Source: Fidelibacterota bacterium (GTDB lineage: Bacteria > Fidelibacterota > Marinisomatia > Marinisomatales > TCS56). From it: a stretch of DNA of 5,193 nucleotides. The notes under the pieces are model-generated. The model searched no databases. It had not been told where the DNA came from and worked only from the letters and a program-made list of their open reading frames with translations. Shown here piece by piece: positions 4,480 through 5,193 of this stretch. Each line of letters begins with the position of its first letter. The first letter of the stretch is position 1. The position numbers and the translations under genes were made by a program. Where the stretch lies: contig JABMPO010000403.1 of the NCBI GenBank assembly GCA_013203015.1, positions 1 through 5,193 of the forward strand. Reading direction: 5' to 3'.

Positions 4480-5193
4480 ATGTATATAATTCATCATTTA
4501 CTTGAAAAAGATAAGCAAGATCAAGCCCGGAAATATGAAAAAGAGCGGCGGTTGATCGGCTTATTAGATTCTCTGATTTCGTTGATTATAATTCTCTTAT
4601 TCTACTTTAGCGGATTGAGTAAACAACTGGCAAATCTGCTGCCTGAATCATCAGCAATCTGGGCTTTTTGCATTTATATATTTTCATTCACATTGCTAAC
4701 ATTTTTAATTGGACTACCGACTGGTTATTACAGCGGCTACAAACGTGAACATTTTTGGGGTTTTTCAAATCAGACCGTGAAATCCTGGTTATGGGACCAG
4801 TTAAAATCTCTGATGGTTGGTCTAGTCATTTCTCTGATTTTACTGGGATTATTATTCCTGATAATGAGTCTATGGCCACAAAATTGGTGGTTGATTGCAG
4901 CAATCGCTGTGGCTTTAGTAAGTATAATCTTTGCAACCATATTCCCAGTAATAATCATGCCGTTATTTAACAAATATTCTCCGATTGAAACCGGCGAATT
5001 GACGGAAAGACTTAGTTCTTTATTACAGCGAACCGGACTGAAAGCCAGTGGATTTTTCATGGAAGACATGAGCAAACAGACTAAAAAGGAAAATGCGTTT
5101 TTAGGCGGACTGGGCAGAACACGTCGGGTTGTTCTGGGGGATAATTTGATAAATAATATGTCTACGGCAGAGATCGAGTCAGTAATTGCCCAT
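4480..5193 (+). CDS. M48 family membrane metalloprotease, Ste24/CAAX-protease-like (3' truncated)
   Basis: The frame is open from ATG 4480 to the window edge (238 codons), so the catalytic half is missing. A cytosolic charged start (EKDKQDQARKYEKERR, 9-24) leads into hydrophobic segments at about 27-46, 60-80, 111-131 and 134-157. Ste24-type landmarks are present: YKREHFWGFSNQT (87-99, matching the 'EE.HGFN.QT' region), FPVIIMPLFNKYSPI (155-169), ELTERLSSLLQRTGL (173-187), then KKENAFLGGLGRTRRVVLGDNL (202-223) and STAEIESVIAH (228-238). That final His aligns with the first His of HExxH, so the zinc motif should begin at the last codon shown. In this family the protease is an integral membrane zinc enzyme that cuts prenylated or misfolded membrane proteins; bacterial members are mostly linked to envelope quality control. 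AGGAA at 4468-4472 is a well-placed ribosome site. It follows the hydrolase by 1 base and is the fourth gene of the operon. Confidence 0.9.
   Translation, partial: MYIIHHLLEKDKQDQARKYEKERRLIGLLDSLISLIIILLFYFSGLSKQLANLLPESSAIWAFCIYIFSFTLLTFLIGLPTGYYSGYKREHFWGFSNQTVKSWLWDQLKSLMVGLVISLILLGLLFLIMSLWPQNWWLIAAIAVALVSIIFATIFPVIIMPLFNKYSPIETGELTERLSSLLQRTGLKASGFFMEDMSKQTKKENAFLGGLGRTRRVVLGDNLINNMSTAEIESVIAH

Noticed and set aside
4755..5075. Two frames (one per strand) across the right end
   Set aside because: Both lie within the M48 protease frame, which has membrane segments and family motifs throughout; these are shadows.

Overview
The window carries eight protein genes and looks like chromosomal DNA of an uncultured or little-studied bacterium of the FCB superphylum (the wider Bacteroidota / Calditrichota / Marinimicrobia / KSB1-type assemblage). 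The best pointer is two adjacent proteins ending in the same kind of C-terminal domain: a (Y/F)PNPFN motif, a 'YD..G' strand, 'WDG.(D/N)..G....SG.Y...L' and a short basic-hydrophobic tail. This is the type IX secretion (T9SS, Por_secre_tail / FlgD-Ig-like) sorting domain typical of that group. DNA composition is moderate to AT-leaning. I see no RNA genes, insertion sequences or CRISPR arrays.

Left block (1-2492, + strand): the tail of a VCBS/FG-GAP repeat surface or secreted protein; a secreted zinc-dependent phospholipase C / S1-P1 nuclease-type enzyme with its own sorting domain; and a cytoplasmic BtpA/SgcQ-family TIM-barrel protein. Gaps are 5 and 18 bp, so the three are probably co-transcribed, although the BtpA protein has no obvious functional link to the two exported ones.

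Middle block (2513-3042, - strand): a two-helix small membrane protein and a YbjQ (UPF0145) family protein, joined by an ATGA overlap and transcribed toward the BtpA gene. The convergent gap is only 20 bp and shows no clear terminator hairpin.

Divergent control region (3043-3238): 196 bp, very AT-rich, with several inverted and direct repeats that could be operators for the two divergent operons.

Right block (3239-5193, + strand): four tightly packed genes. They encode a membrane-anchored small protein with a 'LD..TG.LY' strand motif, a small Cys-rich lipoprotein (ATGA overlap), an alpha/beta-hydrolase of the phospholipase/carboxylesterase type (GTG start, 8 bp gap), and an M48/Ste24-like integral membrane metalloprotease. 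The protease runs off the window exactly at the first histidine of its expected HExxH motif. Three of these four products are membrane or envelope proteins, so the block may be an envelope maintenance or stress operon; that function is inference. No clearly new defence or mobile system is visible. The least described parts are the two small envelope proteins and the repeat-rich divergent promoter region.
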